Shown here piece by piece: positions 1 to 9,430 of a stretch of 64,000 bases of DNA. The stretch is from Megascapheus bottae (lineage: Eukaryota; Chordata; Mammalia; Rodentia; Geomyidae): assembly GCA_024803745.1 (NCBI GenBank), contig JANJXV010000043.1:5477518-5541517 (forward strand). The letters run 5' to 3'. The notes under the pieces were generated by a model, which saw only the letters and a list, made by a program, of their open reading frames with translations, was not told where the DNA came from and did no database searches. Positions within the stretch are counted from its first letter, which is position 1, and every line of letters starts with the position of its first letter. A program made the position numbers and the translations under genes.

Positions 1-447
1 CACAGGCTGAATGGTTTCCCGCATTTGTCATAATCAGTAGAAACCTTGGGCTCTACTAGCAGAGATCTGCAATAGAGCAAAACCTTGATACATAAGGCCA
101 TATAGTAAGAAGCTAACTGAAAAGACCTCCAGGATATTGAAACAAAAGCCATATAACGAATGATTGTTGTCCTTAATGTACTATGTTATCTCATCTCTTT
201 TGCTGTCCCTTCGATATCTCATATTGTTACAGTATCTCACTTTGCTATCTGATATATTGGATTTGTTTGTATTTGGTTATTTGAAATTGGATAGGGAAGG
301 GGGGAAAACCAAGATGGGGAGGTGGATGTGTGGGTAATGGGGACCAAGACATGTGAAAGGGTATCAATATATGTGAATTAATGCACCTTCTATCTGGCAA
401 ATATCATGTTACCCTTTTATTAATTACAATAAAAAATATAAAAAAAG
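1..447 (+). mobile_element. LINE-1 3' end (5' truncated or cut by window edge)
   Basis: The sequence begins inside the last codons of LINE-1 ORF2 and runs through the 3'UTR. It carries the G-rich polypurine stretch near 295-345, the conserved final segment, and an A-rich tail ending at 447. It matches the 3' ends at 4606-5117, 20334-20800, 40141-40550 and 58912-59331. The paralogous sites near 8899 and 47032 run straight through without it, so the copy inserted after the duplication. Confidence 0.93.
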
Positions 448-732
448 ATTGAGGGCAATTCTTTTTCTCTTTACTAATTTCTCTTTCCCACTCAGATATG
501 AATGTGTTTCCATGAAAGTTATACTAAGTGACATCCTCAGACAACAGTATGAGTCTGAGGATGCCTGTTTCTTCTCATACTCACCAGAATTGTTGTTGTA
601 GATTTTCTTCATGATTGACAAAATACAGAATCACAGTGTTTTATTGATTTGCATGTCCTATGTAGTGAAAAGGTTGAATATTTATCTGTGGATTTCTTTA
701 TGGCCATTTTTACCTCTCTTAAAGATTGTCTT
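448..732. other. Distal 3' flank of an OR duplication unit (gene lies left of window)
   Basis: Closely matches 8899-9187, 29640-29900 and 47032-47300, each of which lies about 2 kb downstream of an OR stop codon. The window therefore opens in the tail of a further unit whose coding exon is outside. No ORF of interest is seen. Confidence 0.8.
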
Positions 733-930
733 GGCTGGGACCAGTGGTTCACATCTATAATCCTAGCTACTCAGGAGCTTGAAATTTGAGGATCACAATG
801 GAAAGCCAGCTAGAAATCCAGAAATCGTGCTGTGACACAGCGGGTAGAGCAGTAGCCTTGAGCTGAACAGCTCAAGAACAGCAACCAGGCCGAGAGATCA
901 AGCCCCATTACCAAACCAAAAAAATACATG
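733..930 (+). mobile_element. 7SL/B1-like composite SINE, internally deleted
   Basis: The left arm is 7SL-like (GGCTGGG start, TAATCCTAGCTACTCAGGAG core). The right arm has the TAGAGCAGTAGCCTTGAGCTG motif, followed by an A-rich tail. Part of the middle is missing compared with 21148-21384. Confidence 0.85.
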
Positions 931-1362
931 ACTAAATACATAAATCAACATTATTTTATCCATCTTTTTCCTCATTGTGAAGTCAACTTACTTGTGGACC
1001 CTTAATATTAAGTGCTGAGTATCTGAGAGGCTTTCCTTCTATCTCCTGGGACTGGGGCTCTTTATAAGTGAATAACCCACACACTTCTCTCATTCTCATC
1101 AGCCTTTCCTGTGCTCTGAATAAAGATTTGATTTATGAAATCCCTTTTGTCATTTTTTCCCTCATATTTAATGAAATACTACAGAACTTTCCAGAAGGTA
1201 CTACTCTTGGGTATATCTACAGTTACATTCTATGTGGTTTCCTGTTCTAATTTCAGCTTCAGGTCTAACAAGCTCAGATGTGAGGATGGCGCCTCCAAGC
1301 CAGAATGGACAGGAAAGTCTGTGACACTCTTATCTCTACCCATAAAACTGCTGGAAGTAAAT
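931..1362. other. Duplicated block with LTR-like promoter/poly(A) arrangement
   Basis: Contains TATAA at 1063-1067 and, about 55 bases later, AATAAA at 1119-1124. The block recurs at about 9431-9840, 29931-30329, 47546-47985 and 60840-61254. The spacing resembles an LTR U3-R-U5, but terminal repeats and coding parts are not visible, so this is only a suggestion. Confidence 0.4.
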
Positions 1363-1550
1363 TTGGCAACCTGTGCTCACACCTGAATCCTGGCTACTCG
1401 GGAGCCAGACATCTGAGGATCGCAGATCAAACCCAGCCTGGACATGAAAACCATCAGACTCTTACCTCCAATTAACCACCAGAAAACTGAAAGTGGTGCT
1501 GTGGCTCAAACAGATACCACACAGGCCTAGAGTTCAATGCCCACAACAGA
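1363..1550 (+). mobile_element. 7SL/B1-like composite SINE
   Basis: Shows the TCCTGGCTACTCGGGAGCC core, the ACCACCAGAAAACTGAAAG linker and the right arm, ending in the microsatellite that follows. Orthologous positions at 30330, 47986 and 61255 carry the same SINE. It is missing near 9840. Confidence 0.85.
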
Positions 1551-1575
1551 GACAGAGAAAGAGAGACAGACAGAA

Positions 1576-1610
<35 letters not shown>

Positions 1611-1666
1611 GACAGAGAGAGACAGAGACAGAGAGACAGAGACAGACAGAGAGACAGAGACTGACA
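1551..1666 (+). repeat. (ACAG)n/(GA)n microsatellite grown from a SINE tail
   Basis: About 115 bases of ACAG/AGAC and GA repeats directly after the SINE. The equivalent tails at 48196-48275 and 61465-61642 are mainly (GA)n, so the tail sequence has evolved separately in each duplicate. Confidence 0.95.
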
Positions 1667-1899
1667 GGTGATCTCTCTCTAGTAAGGAAACAGCAAACAA
1701 CGTACTGAATGGAGAAACCTGGACGGTTCTAAGATCTAGATTACACTGGAGCCTGCATTCGCCCTGTCACTCAGCACTGTGTCCCAGCAGAGAAATCCAT
1801 CAAGAGAAAGAAAAAGTGCATCCAAATTGATAAAACAAATCCCAGAACGTCACTATGCATATAAGATGTGACCTCTACTAAAGCAACTCCAAAAATCAA
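1667..1899. other. Duplicated non-coding block
   Basis: Matches 9850-9995, 30560-30741, 48276-48504 and 61660-61810. No gene is seen. Confidence 0.8.
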
Positions 1900-2146
1900 T
1901 TCTGGTGCCAGTGGCTCAAGCCTGAACCCCCAGATACTCCACAGGCTGAGATCTGAGGATGGAAGCTCACAGTCTTCCTGAGCAGGAAGTCCTCCAGTCC
2001 CTTATTTCCACTTACATAAGAATAAGACAGAAGTGGAGTTGTGGCAGAAGTGATAGAGCAACAACCTTGAGCACAAAAGGTATGGGAGAATCCTTCAACC
2101 CTGAACTCCAGGCCTAGAACCAACACACATACACACACACACACAT

Positions 2147-2195
<49 letters not shown>
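1900..2195 (+). mobile_element. Diverged composite SINE with (CA)n tail
   Basis: The body at 1900-2121 is a diverged 7SL/B1-like SINE. It is followed by about 70 bases of (CA)n at 2122-2194. It faces an oppositely oriented SINE with a (GT)n tract at 2271, forming a tail-to-tail inverted pair. Confidence 0.85.
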
Positions 2196-2196
<1 letters not shown>

Positions 2197-2265
2197 TCCA
2201 TCTTTCAATAGGATCAGGAGGTGATCATATATTCCTGCTTTTATTTAGGGGGTTTCATTTCTTTC

Positions 2266-2270
<5 letters not shown>

Positions 2271-2316
<46 letters not shown>

Positions 2317-2582
2317 TGTGTGTGTCTGTGTGTCTGTGTGTCTGTGTCTGTGTCTGTGTTGCTCTTGGAGCTTGAACTCAGAACCTGGGCATTGTCCATG
2401 ACTCTTTTTGCTCAAGGATTCTGCTCTTCTGCTTGAGCCACAGCTCCATTCTGCCTTTTTAGTGGTCATTGAAGAGAAGACTCTACAGACTTTTCTGCCC
2501 CCCTGACTTCTAACTCTAAATCCTCACATCTCAGCCTCCTAAGTATTTCAAATTACAGGCCTGAGCCAGCAGCACCTAGCTG
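2271..2582 (-). mobile_element. Composite SINE, minus strand, with (GT)n tail
   Basis: (GT)n at 2271-2360 is the reverse-complement tail. 2361-2582 reads as the reverse of the SINE right arm (GCTTGAACTCAGAACCTGGG) and then the left arm. The paralogous site near 10440 carries an L1 insertion, while this copy is empty. Confidence 0.85.
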
Positions 2583-2624
2583 AGATTGTTTGCTTTTCCC
2601 TTTTTCTCTTTCTTTAGTTTTTTT

Positions 2625-2855
2625 TTTGGTTCATTCTTGGACTTGAACTCTGAGCGTGGGTGCTGTCCCTGAGATCGTCAGCTCACCACTACCACCCTAC
2701 TCCTTGATCCATAGACCCACTTCTGGGTTTCTGGTGGTTAATTGGAGATAGGAGTCTCATAGACTTTAGTGCCTGGGCTGGTTTTGAACCCAAATCCTCA
2801 GATCTTAGCCTCCTGAGTAGCTAGAATGACAGGAGTAAGCCACCATGCCCGGTGG
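2625..2855 (-). mobile_element. 7SL/B1-like composite SINE, minus strand
   Basis: Reverse-complement right arm (ACTTGAACTCTGAGC), linker and 7SL-like left arm ending GCCACCATGCCCGGTGG. Orthologous with 11190-11400 and 31390-31622. Confidence 0.88.
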
Positions 2856-4100
2856 TGTTTTCTAAGCTGACTTCATAGAAATCCAGCAATTGGGCCAAGA
2901 GGAGCAGTATCAGAAGGTAAGGAAGTTGGGGCTGATTTGAGAGAAATGAAGATCAGAAAATACAAATATCCTGTTAACCAGGGAAGATACATTCATTAAA
3001 TAATAATAATTAAATGATCATGCATTTATTTAATCCACTTAACAGTGCACTGAGCTATTCTCATAATATTCTGTGTGGATCTTAAGGGTAACATATATGA
3101 GGTAACAAATATAATTTTATAGGTTGCTGAGTGTCTCAGTGTTCTGCTGTCCAAATAAAACGTGGGATTTTTATCTATAGTTTCAAAGCATAAGAAACTT
3201 TAACGAAAAAAATTTAAAATTTTTTTCCTATACAGATCAAGTGATCTATTACATGTCCAAAGATTCTTCAAGGCAGAAGCCAAATAGACATGGCTCCAGA
3301 GATTTAGCCCCTGTTGAAATAAATAGATCCTTTAAGGATTCCTTTATTTAATCAAAACAAAAGAAAAAAACAAAAATAATATGTTCCCCATGGAATAAAT
3401 TAATTCCTCTCACCCTGTAACAGCCCACAATGATGCAAGAAATTAACCTAAAAATTTATCCATGAAGTCACCTTCACTTAAACTCATGGGAACAAAATGG
3501 TTTGGAGACAGGAAAGACATTTCATTTCATAAAGACAATTATTTCATGAAAGGCAATTCATTTCATGAGGACATCTTAGTACATTCATCGATTGAGTTGC
3601 AAGAAACTGCACAAGCTTCTGACTCCCTTCTCTGAATCCAGTCTCGATGAAAACCCCAGTCGACAAACTTCTAAGGAGGAGTTGGGGAGATAAGAAATCT
3701 TCAGTGATAACCAAACAGAGAGCCATGATAGCCTGGTAAAGACAGGGGAAATGTAAATTTATGACCAGCGAGGGAAAACAAGACAAAAAGAAAATGGGGT
3801 GTTTAGCAGGCAATCCTCTGGAATAGTGAGGATGGGAAGGGCCAGAAGGGAGCTCACATCTGCAGGTGAGGTCCCAGAACTCTAAGGCACTTGGAGTTCA
3901 GGCTTTGTGAACTATGATTTCCTTCATTTCTGTCACTTGCTGCAACCTAGAGCGCCTTTCTCATAAAGTTCCTTTCTGGAAGGTCTCTTGATTTTCTTCA
4001 CTCTTTCCCAATAATCAGCATTATCTGTCAGCTTTGCTACATCGATTATGTATTTATTAATCCCCTGCTAAAGCTCCATTGTGCACCAAGTATTGTCTTT
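2856..4100. other. Upstream block of OR duplication unit A; no gene seen
   Basis: Homologous to 11401-12640, 40567-41774 and, more diverged, 23560-24405. The bases near 2880-2900 are the empty version of the target of the full-length LINE-1 at 31667. Several short reading frames here are unremarkable and not shared among copies. Confidence 0.8.
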
Positions 4101-4436
4101 TGGCTTCCAGGCCAGGGACTTGTGTGTCTGTGTGTCTCTGTGTCTCTGTGTCTATGTGTGTCTATGTCTGGGTGTGTGTCTGTGTCTGTCTGTCTGTGTG
4201 TATATGTGTGTCTCTAGGCCTGGCCCTTCAACTCTAACACTGGCACTCTTCCTCAGCTACTTTTGCTCTAGGCTACCACTCTACTATTTGAGCTGCAGCT
4301 CCAAGTCCAGCTTCTTCTGTCATTTTTTGGAAATAAGGCTCTCAGGGCTTTCCTGCCCAGGCTGGCTTTGAACTTCCATTGTCAGACCTCAGACTCCTGA
4401 GCAATGATGGTTACATGGATGAACCACCAGTGCTGG
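4101..4436 (-). mobile_element. SINE, minus strand, with (TGTC)/(TGTG) tail
   Basis: A GT/CT microsatellite at about 4121-4215 precedes a reverse-complement composite SINE. The same insertion is at 12641-13015 with a pure (GT)n tail. Confidence 0.8.
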
Positions 4437-4605
4437 CATATTTGACCAAAAATGTATGGTATGTTTCCCAGTAGTGTCCATAACAAAATCTAGCCAACAA
4501 CAAATTATTAGTAAGGAAGAATTCCCCTTCGTGTGTGTGTGTGTCTGTGTCTGTGTCTGTGTATGTCTGTATGTACCCTCTGTGTATGTGTGTATGTACT
4601 AAGCC

Positions 4606-5117
4606 CAGCTGTCTGAAAAAACGGCATTGCCCCATATGTAAGGAAATGGAAAGACTTAGAAAAAAAATCATATTAAGTGAATTAAGCCAGACTCAAAGGA
4701 ACATAGGCTCAATGGTTTCCCTCATTTGTTATACTCAGTAGAAACCTTGGGCTCTCTAGCAGAGATTTGCAATACACTATGATGCTAAATGAAAGGACCT
4801 CTAGGATATAGAAACAAAAGCCATATAACGAGTGATTGTTGTCCTTAATGTACTATGTTATCTCTCATCTCTTTTGCTGTCCCTTAGTAATCTCATATTG
4901 TTACTGTATTTCACTTTGTTATCTGATATATTGGATAAATGCGAATTTGGTCATTTGAAATTGGATAGGGAAGGGGGGGAAACAAGATAAGGGGTAGGAG
5001 TGGGAGGAAGGGAAATGGGGACCAAGATATTAGAAAGGGTATGTATGTGAAATAATGCACCTTCTATCTGGTGAATATAATGTAACCCTTCTATTAATTA
5101 CAATAAAAAATATGAAA
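4606..5117 (+). mobile_element. 5'-truncated LINE-1
   Basis: Starts within the last codons of ORF2 (near 4606) and ends in the A-rich tail at about 5117. The paralogous interval in unit B (13150-14100) carries SINEs instead, so this insertion coincides with loss of flanking DNA or recombination in unit A. Confidence 0.92.
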
Positions 5118-5220
5118 AAATGTGCTCAGCTCATTACATGTTATTTAATAATGCTGTGTTCCTTTCTCCTCATTTCTGTGCAGCTGGTAGTCTCTTTTTT
5201 ACCCTCTCTCATATTTTGGA

Positions 5221-5300
5221 AGAAATCACCTAGAAGGAATTCTCTGTCGGGAGGCATCCACAGCCATGCTGACCAGCCATGCTGTATTCCATCCACACAG
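5221..5300 (+). other. Putative 5' non-coding exon of OR unit A (donor at 5301)
   Basis: A block ending ATCCACACAG followed by GTAACAG is conserved in all four + strand OR units. The CAG/GTAAC junction fits a mammalian 5' splice site. OR genes usually have one or more 5' non-coding exons spliced to a single coding exon. The start of the exon is not defined by the sequence. No transcript evidence is available here. Confidence 0.5.
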
Positions 5301-5807
5301 GTAACAGATGTGTCGTGTTGAGAACAGCTCAGCCCACGAATGCTGCCTGGCCTCAAGAAAATGTTGCTGAATGACCTCCGGGAACTCTACAACTGAGATC
5401 TTCCCCACAAATGCTCCCATTCCTGAGATAGATGCTTGCTCCATGGACTGCACACAACGGGAGAACAACTCGATCCTATTACAGAGTGAACATTCCCTCC
5501 ACCAGGAAAATAGGTAAAAGAATTAATTGTACCTGAGAGTTGAAATCGCTTCCTGAGAGGTGAAGGCAGTAGAAAAGGTGGATAGAGAAATGGAGAGAGG
5601 AATGTTGGGCAAAATCATTCCTAATATGCAGTGTACAAATGTGAAGCTGGAACTGGGTGAACTGAGGGAGGGGTTGGACTGGGAGGAGTTGTGGAGACCA
5701 TGGAAGGAGTGACATTGATGAAATGGTCTTGTACTCACAAATTGATCATTGAATTATAGCCCCGTGGTACAACTACGTAAGAATAAGGTTTAGAAAAATA
5801 CATTTCA
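5301..5807 (+). other. Putative intron between 5' exon and OR coding exon, unit A
   Basis: Conserved with 14251-14760, 26577-27080 and 44340-44830, including purine-rich GAGAGGTGAAGG-like runs. It has no coding potential. Its 3' end carries the left target-site duplication (5793-5807) of the composite SINE. Confidence 0.5.
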
Positions 5808-6232
5808 GGGCCCGGGAGTTTGGCCTAGCGGCTAAAGTGCTTGCCTAGCATGCACAAGGACCCGGGTTCGATTCCTCGGTATCCCACATACACAACCAAG
5901 CCGGAAGTGGCAGAGACGAGACACAACCAAGCCGGAAGTGCCAGAGACGAGACTGCAACAAGCGACAGAGAGCGAAAGCAAGCAAGCGGAGCCCAACCGA
6001 GTGTTGGCCGGAGCGAGCGGGGCCGGAACGAGCAGGGCCGGAGCGTGCGGGAGCGAGCCGAGCCAGAGCCAGCGAGGCCGGAGCGAGCGGGGCCAGAGCG
6101 AGCGGGGCCGGAGCGAGCGGGGCCAGGAGCGTAAGGGAACGAGCCTGACCGGAGCGAGCGGGGCCGGAGCGAGCGGGGGCCAGAGCGAGCGGGGCCAGAA
6201 AGAGAAGGGGGCCAAAAAAGAAAAAAGAAAAA
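5808..6232 (+). mobile_element. Composite SINE: ID-type head plus GC-rich minisatellite body
   Basis: The head contains tRNA-like A-box (TGGCCTAGCGGC) and B-box (GGTTCGATTCC) sequences. Two copies of a roughly 31-base segment containing AAGCCGGAAGTG follow. Next comes about 190 bases of a degenerate 15-base repeat (GGCCGGAGCGAGCGG) and an A-rich tail. Perfect 15-base duplications (GAAAAATACATTTCA) flank it at 5793-5807 and 6233-6247, and the same site near 44818 is empty. It is therefore a bona fide target-primed insertion with an unusual body. Only one copy is in the window. Confidence 0.85.
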
Positions 6233-6252
6233 GAAAAATACATTTCATAGGG

Positions 6253-6440
6253 AATGCAGCAAGGCCAAGGGTTAGATTGCTTGCCTGGCATGCATGAAGA
6301 TCCGAGTTTGATTCCTCAGTACCACATACATAGAAAAGGCCAGAAGTGATTCTGTGAATCACTTAATAGTGCTCTAACTTTGACAATGCCTAAATGCACT
6401 GCCCAGGCCTTGAGGTCAAGCCTCAGGACTAGCAAAACAC
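6253..6440 (+). mobile_element. Old dimeric ID-type SINE
   Basis: Diverged ID head (TTGCTTGCCTGGCATGCATG, TTTGATTCCTCAGTACCAC) and right arm ending CAGGACTAGC. The same insertion is present near 44831-45020, so it predates the duplication. Confidence 0.85.
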
Positions 6441-6456
6441 AAAAACTCACAGTCAG

Positions 6457-6651
6457 GGTCCGGGAGTTTGGCCTAGTGGTAGAGTGCTTGTCTAGCATGC
6501 ACAAATATCCAGGTTCGATTCCTTGGTACCACATACATAGAAAAAACCTGGAAGTGGTGCTGAGGCTCAAGTGGAAGACCTCTAGCCTTGAGAAAGTCCA
6601 AGGACAATGCTCAGGCCCAAGCCCGAGCCCACTGGAAAAAATTAAAAAAAT
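6457..6651 (+). mobile_element. Dimeric ID-type SINE with clean target-site duplication
   Basis: The ID head with A and B boxes is joined to the right arm GGAAGTGGTGCTGAGGCTC...CTTGAGAAAGTCC, with an A-rich tail. The duplication AAAACTCACAGTCAG is at 6442-6456 and 6652-6666. The paralogous site near 45030 lacks the insertion. Confidence 0.93.
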
Positions 6652-6868
6652 AAAACTCACAGTCAGTGAACAGAAAACACAGGAGATATTTACCCACATA
6701 TTACAATATGAAAGTGAGTGGAGCCAATCTTGGCTGTGCAGGTCAACCCCGGGGGAGCCATTAGGAAACAAAAAAAGAATCTGGCAGGGGAAGGGCATGA
6801 CCACCTGAGCTGGCAATGGGCATTGATTGAACTTTTCCTTACTTGCCCCAAGGAAAACAACCAGGGCT

Positions 6869-7817
6869 ATGACAGCACAAAACCACACAGGGGAATCACC
6901 ATTCCTCCTCCTGGGCCTCTCAGATGATCCTCAACTCCAGCCCCTGCTCTTTGGGATCTTCCTGTCCATGTACCTGATCACCATGCTCGGAAATCTGCTC
7001 ATTATCCCGGCAGTCACCTCTGACCCCCTCCTCCACACCCCCATGTACTTCTTCGTCTCCAACCTGTCCTTTGTAGACATCTGCTTCACCTCCACCACAG
7101 TCCCCAAGATGCTGGTGGACATTAAGACCCAGAGGAAAGACATCTCCTACCCAGAGTGCCTCACTCAGGTGTATTTCTTCATGATTTTTTGGTGGAATGG
7201 AAAATTTCCTATTGACTGTGATGGCTTATGACCGCTTTGTGGCCATCTGTCACCCACTGAACTACCCACTTATCATGAACCCTCACTTCTGTGGCCTCCT
7301 GGTGCTCGTGTCTTGGCTTCTCATTTTCTGCATCTCACTAATCCATGTTGTACTGATGAGGAAATTAACCTTCTCTCTGGGAACCACCATCCCCCATTTC
7401 TTCTGTGAACTAGCTCAGGTTCTCCAGGTGGCCAGCTCTGACACCTTCCTCAGTGATATCTGGATGTACCTGGCTTTTGTGCTGTTCTGTGTGTTTCCTG
7501 CCTTAGGAATCTTCTTCTCTTACCATCAGATCATCTCCTCTTTAATGAAGCTGCCCAACACGGCTAGCAAGCACAAAGCCTTCTCCACCTGTGGCTCTCA
7601 TCTCTGTGTGGTCTCCTTGTTCTACGGGACAGGACTTGGGGTGTACCTCAGCTCTGCGGTGTCCTCCTCTGCCCACAGAAGCAAGGTGGCCTCGGTGATG
7701 TACACAGTGGTCACTCCCATGCTGAACCCCTTCATCTACAGCCTGAGGAACCAGGACGTGATGGGGGCCCTGGGGAGACTGCCAGGCAGATTGGTCTCCT
7801 GTTTTGATGGATTGTGA
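6869..7817 (+). pseudogene. Olfactory receptor family 7-like, single-base frameshift (OR copy 1)
   Basis: Would encode a class II olfactory receptor, a seven-transmembrane odorant GPCR of olfactory cilia. Visible hallmarks are the N-terminal glycosylation site [11 protein letters not shown] in intracellular loop 1 and TM2, [13 protein letters not shown] at the end of TM3, KAFSTCGSH in TM6 and [12 protein letters not shown] in TM7. The start ATG at 6869 aligns with the intact copy at 27887 and sits 17 bases after a possible splice acceptor. The only lesion is one extra T in the run 7185-7190 (six T; paralogues have five). It shifts the frame just before TM3's DRF motif. With that base discounted the frame equals 315 codons, the same as the intact copy. 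This may be a real pseudogene, a polymorphic allele or a homopolymer sequencing error. Confidence 0.92.
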
Positions 7818-7907
7818 AGTACATGGCAATGTAGTCCATTGGAAGTAGGAAAACAAATTGGCTGATTATCACCATCAATGATACTTTTCCTTTATTATAG
7901 GACTGAG

Positions 7908-7942
<35 letters not shown>

Positions 7943-8431
7943 TTTTTATTTAGAAAAGACATACTAGGGGCCAGGAGATTGGCCTAGTGGTAGAGTGCTT
8001 GGCTAGCATGCACGAAGATCCGGGTTCAATTCCTTGGTACCACATGCATAGAAAAAAGCCAGAAATGGTGCTGAGGCTCAACTGGTAGAACTCTAGCCTT
8101 GAGAAAGTCCAAGGACAGTGCTCAGGACCCTGAGCTCAAGCCCATGACTGGCAAAAAAAGAAAACATATACTAATTCAGATGTTCCCTGCAAAGCCCCTT
8201 TGGCTTTCCCTGTAGATGTATGTACATCTATATTTCAAAGAAATTTGCTCGCTAACCTGAAAAGAACAACTATTCTTTTCAGTGTGAATTTTCTTAATAT
8301 TCCCATTTGGATTGGTGTTGTACAAATTTTCCTAGGCGTTTCTAATTGAACATAGAAAGCACTGTTCACAATCCAAACTTACACAGTGTCCCCTTAAGTT
8401 ATCCTCTTCTAATTCTTCTCCTAAAACACAA
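7818..8431. other. 3' flank of OR copy 1 with (GATA)n and a SINE
   Basis: Conserved with the 3' flanks at 28835-29213 and 46179-46577. It holds a (GATA)n tract at 7908-7941 and a dimeric ID-type SINE at 7967-8160. The SINE is absent from the other two flanks. Confidence 0.8.
7967..8160 (+). mobile_element. Dimeric ID-type SINE
   Basis: ID head (TAGTGGTAGAGTGCTTGGC, GGGTTCAATTCC), right arm and A-rich tail. Flanks AAAAGACATACTA and AAAACATATACTAA look like a slightly diverged target duplication. Confidence 0.92.
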
Positions 8432-8572
8432 AATGAGTTCTTCTTCTTCCTCCAACTCCTCCTCCTCCTCCTCTTCTTCTGCTTCTGTTCGTGCTTGTGC
8501 TTCTACTTCTGCTTCTCCTTCTTATTCTGCTTCTACTTCTGCTTCTTCCACTTCCTCTTCATCTTCTCCTAC
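8432..8572. repeat. Pyrimidine-rich (TCT/TCC/TGCTTC) microsatellite
   Basis: About 140 bases of TTC/TCC/CTTCTG repeats. It occupies the same place in three OR units (also 29214-29283 and 46578-46696) and is the tail of the minus-strand SINE that follows. Confidence 0.93.
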
Positions 8573-8780
8573 AGCCCTGGGACTTGAATTCATTGCCTGG
8601 TGCTGTCCTTGCACATTTTTGGTCAGTTATTTCTCTGTTATTTGAGACACTTCTACACAATCCCCAGTAGAGAAAGCTAATCAGAGATGAGACTCTCAGA
8701 CTATAGCCTGTGCTGGCTTTATACCCCAGTCCTCAGATCTCAGCCTGGGTTGAGAGATGTCAGTCTCCACCACTTAGCAA
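8573..8780 (-). mobile_element. Old SINE, minus strand
   Basis: Reverse-complement right arm (CCCTGGGACTTGAATTCATTG) and left arm. Orthologous copies at 29284-29512 and 46697-46915. Confidence 0.75.
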
Positions 8781-8815
8781 GACAAATAACTTCATTTTTC
8801 ACTTAGCAGAAACAG

Positions 8816-8821
8816 AATAAA
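8816..8821 (+). promoter_or_regulatory. Candidate poly(A) signal of OR copy 1
   Basis: AATAAA inside a block conserved in three units (also 29547-29552 and 46956-46961). It lies about 0.7-1.0 kb past the stop codon, a plausible OR 3'UTR length. No transcript data support it. Confidence 0.3.
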
Positions 8822-9187
8822 CACATACAAGAATCCAAATAAAATCCCAACCCTTTCAGAAGAGCAGTTATAGCCTTACATGTGAGATTTTGTTTAAGTT
8901 TGAGGGCATTTCTTTTTCTTTTTTTTTTTTTTTACTAATTTCTCTTTCCACTCAAGTATGAACTTGTTTCCATGATAGCTATACTAAGTGACATCCTCAG
9001 ACAACAGTGTCCGAGCATGCCTGTTTCTTCTCAACCTCACCAGAATTGGTATTATAAATTTCCTTCAGCATTGACATAATACAGGATCACAATGTTTTAT
9101 TGATTTGTGTATTCTATGTAGTTAAGAGGTTGACTATTTCTTCATGGATTTCTTTATGGCCATTTTTACCTCTCTTAAAGATTGCTT
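8822..9187. other. Duplicated distal 3' flank; nothing recognised
   Basis: Matches 448-732, 29553-29900 and 46962-47300. No gene or repeat family recognised. Confidence 0.7.
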
Positions 9188-9430
9188 GGCAGGGAGCAGT
9201 GGCTTACACCTGTAATCGTAGCTATTCAGAAGGCTGAGATTTGAGGATCACAGTTCGAACCCAGCCTAGACACTAAAGTCTGTGACAGTCTTATCTCCAG
9301 TTAACCCCAACAAAACCAGAAGTGGTGCTGTGACTCAAGAGGTAGGGCAGTAGGCTTGAGCTGAAAAGCTCAAGAATAGCAACTGGGCCCAGAGATCAAT
9401 CCCCATGACCAAACAAAAAAATAAATGAGT
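9188..9430 (+). mobile_element. 7SL/B1-like composite SINE
   Basis: Left arm GTAATCGTAGCTATTCAGAAG, linker and right arm CTTGAGCTGAAAAGCTC, with A-rich tail. Orthologous with 733-930 and 47301-47545. Absent from the OR3 unit near 29900. Confidence 0.87.

Noticed and set aside
1493..1708. CRISPR-like or satellite array
   Set aside because: Simple tetranucleotide repeat without spacers, at the tail of a SINE in a mammalian genome.
5811..5890. tRNA gene
   Set aside because: A and B boxes belong to the ID-type SINE head. There is no full cloverleaf or T terminator at the right place, and many dispersed copies share it.
5832..6362. Long ORFs on both strands through the GC minisatellite (up to 176 codons)
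   Set aside because: The repeat unit is a multiple of three and lacks stops, so frames stay open by composition. They sit inside a SINE.
8346..8645. Serine-rich 99-codon ORF
   Set aside because: Encoded by the TCT/TCC microsatellite and continuing into a minus-strand SINE.
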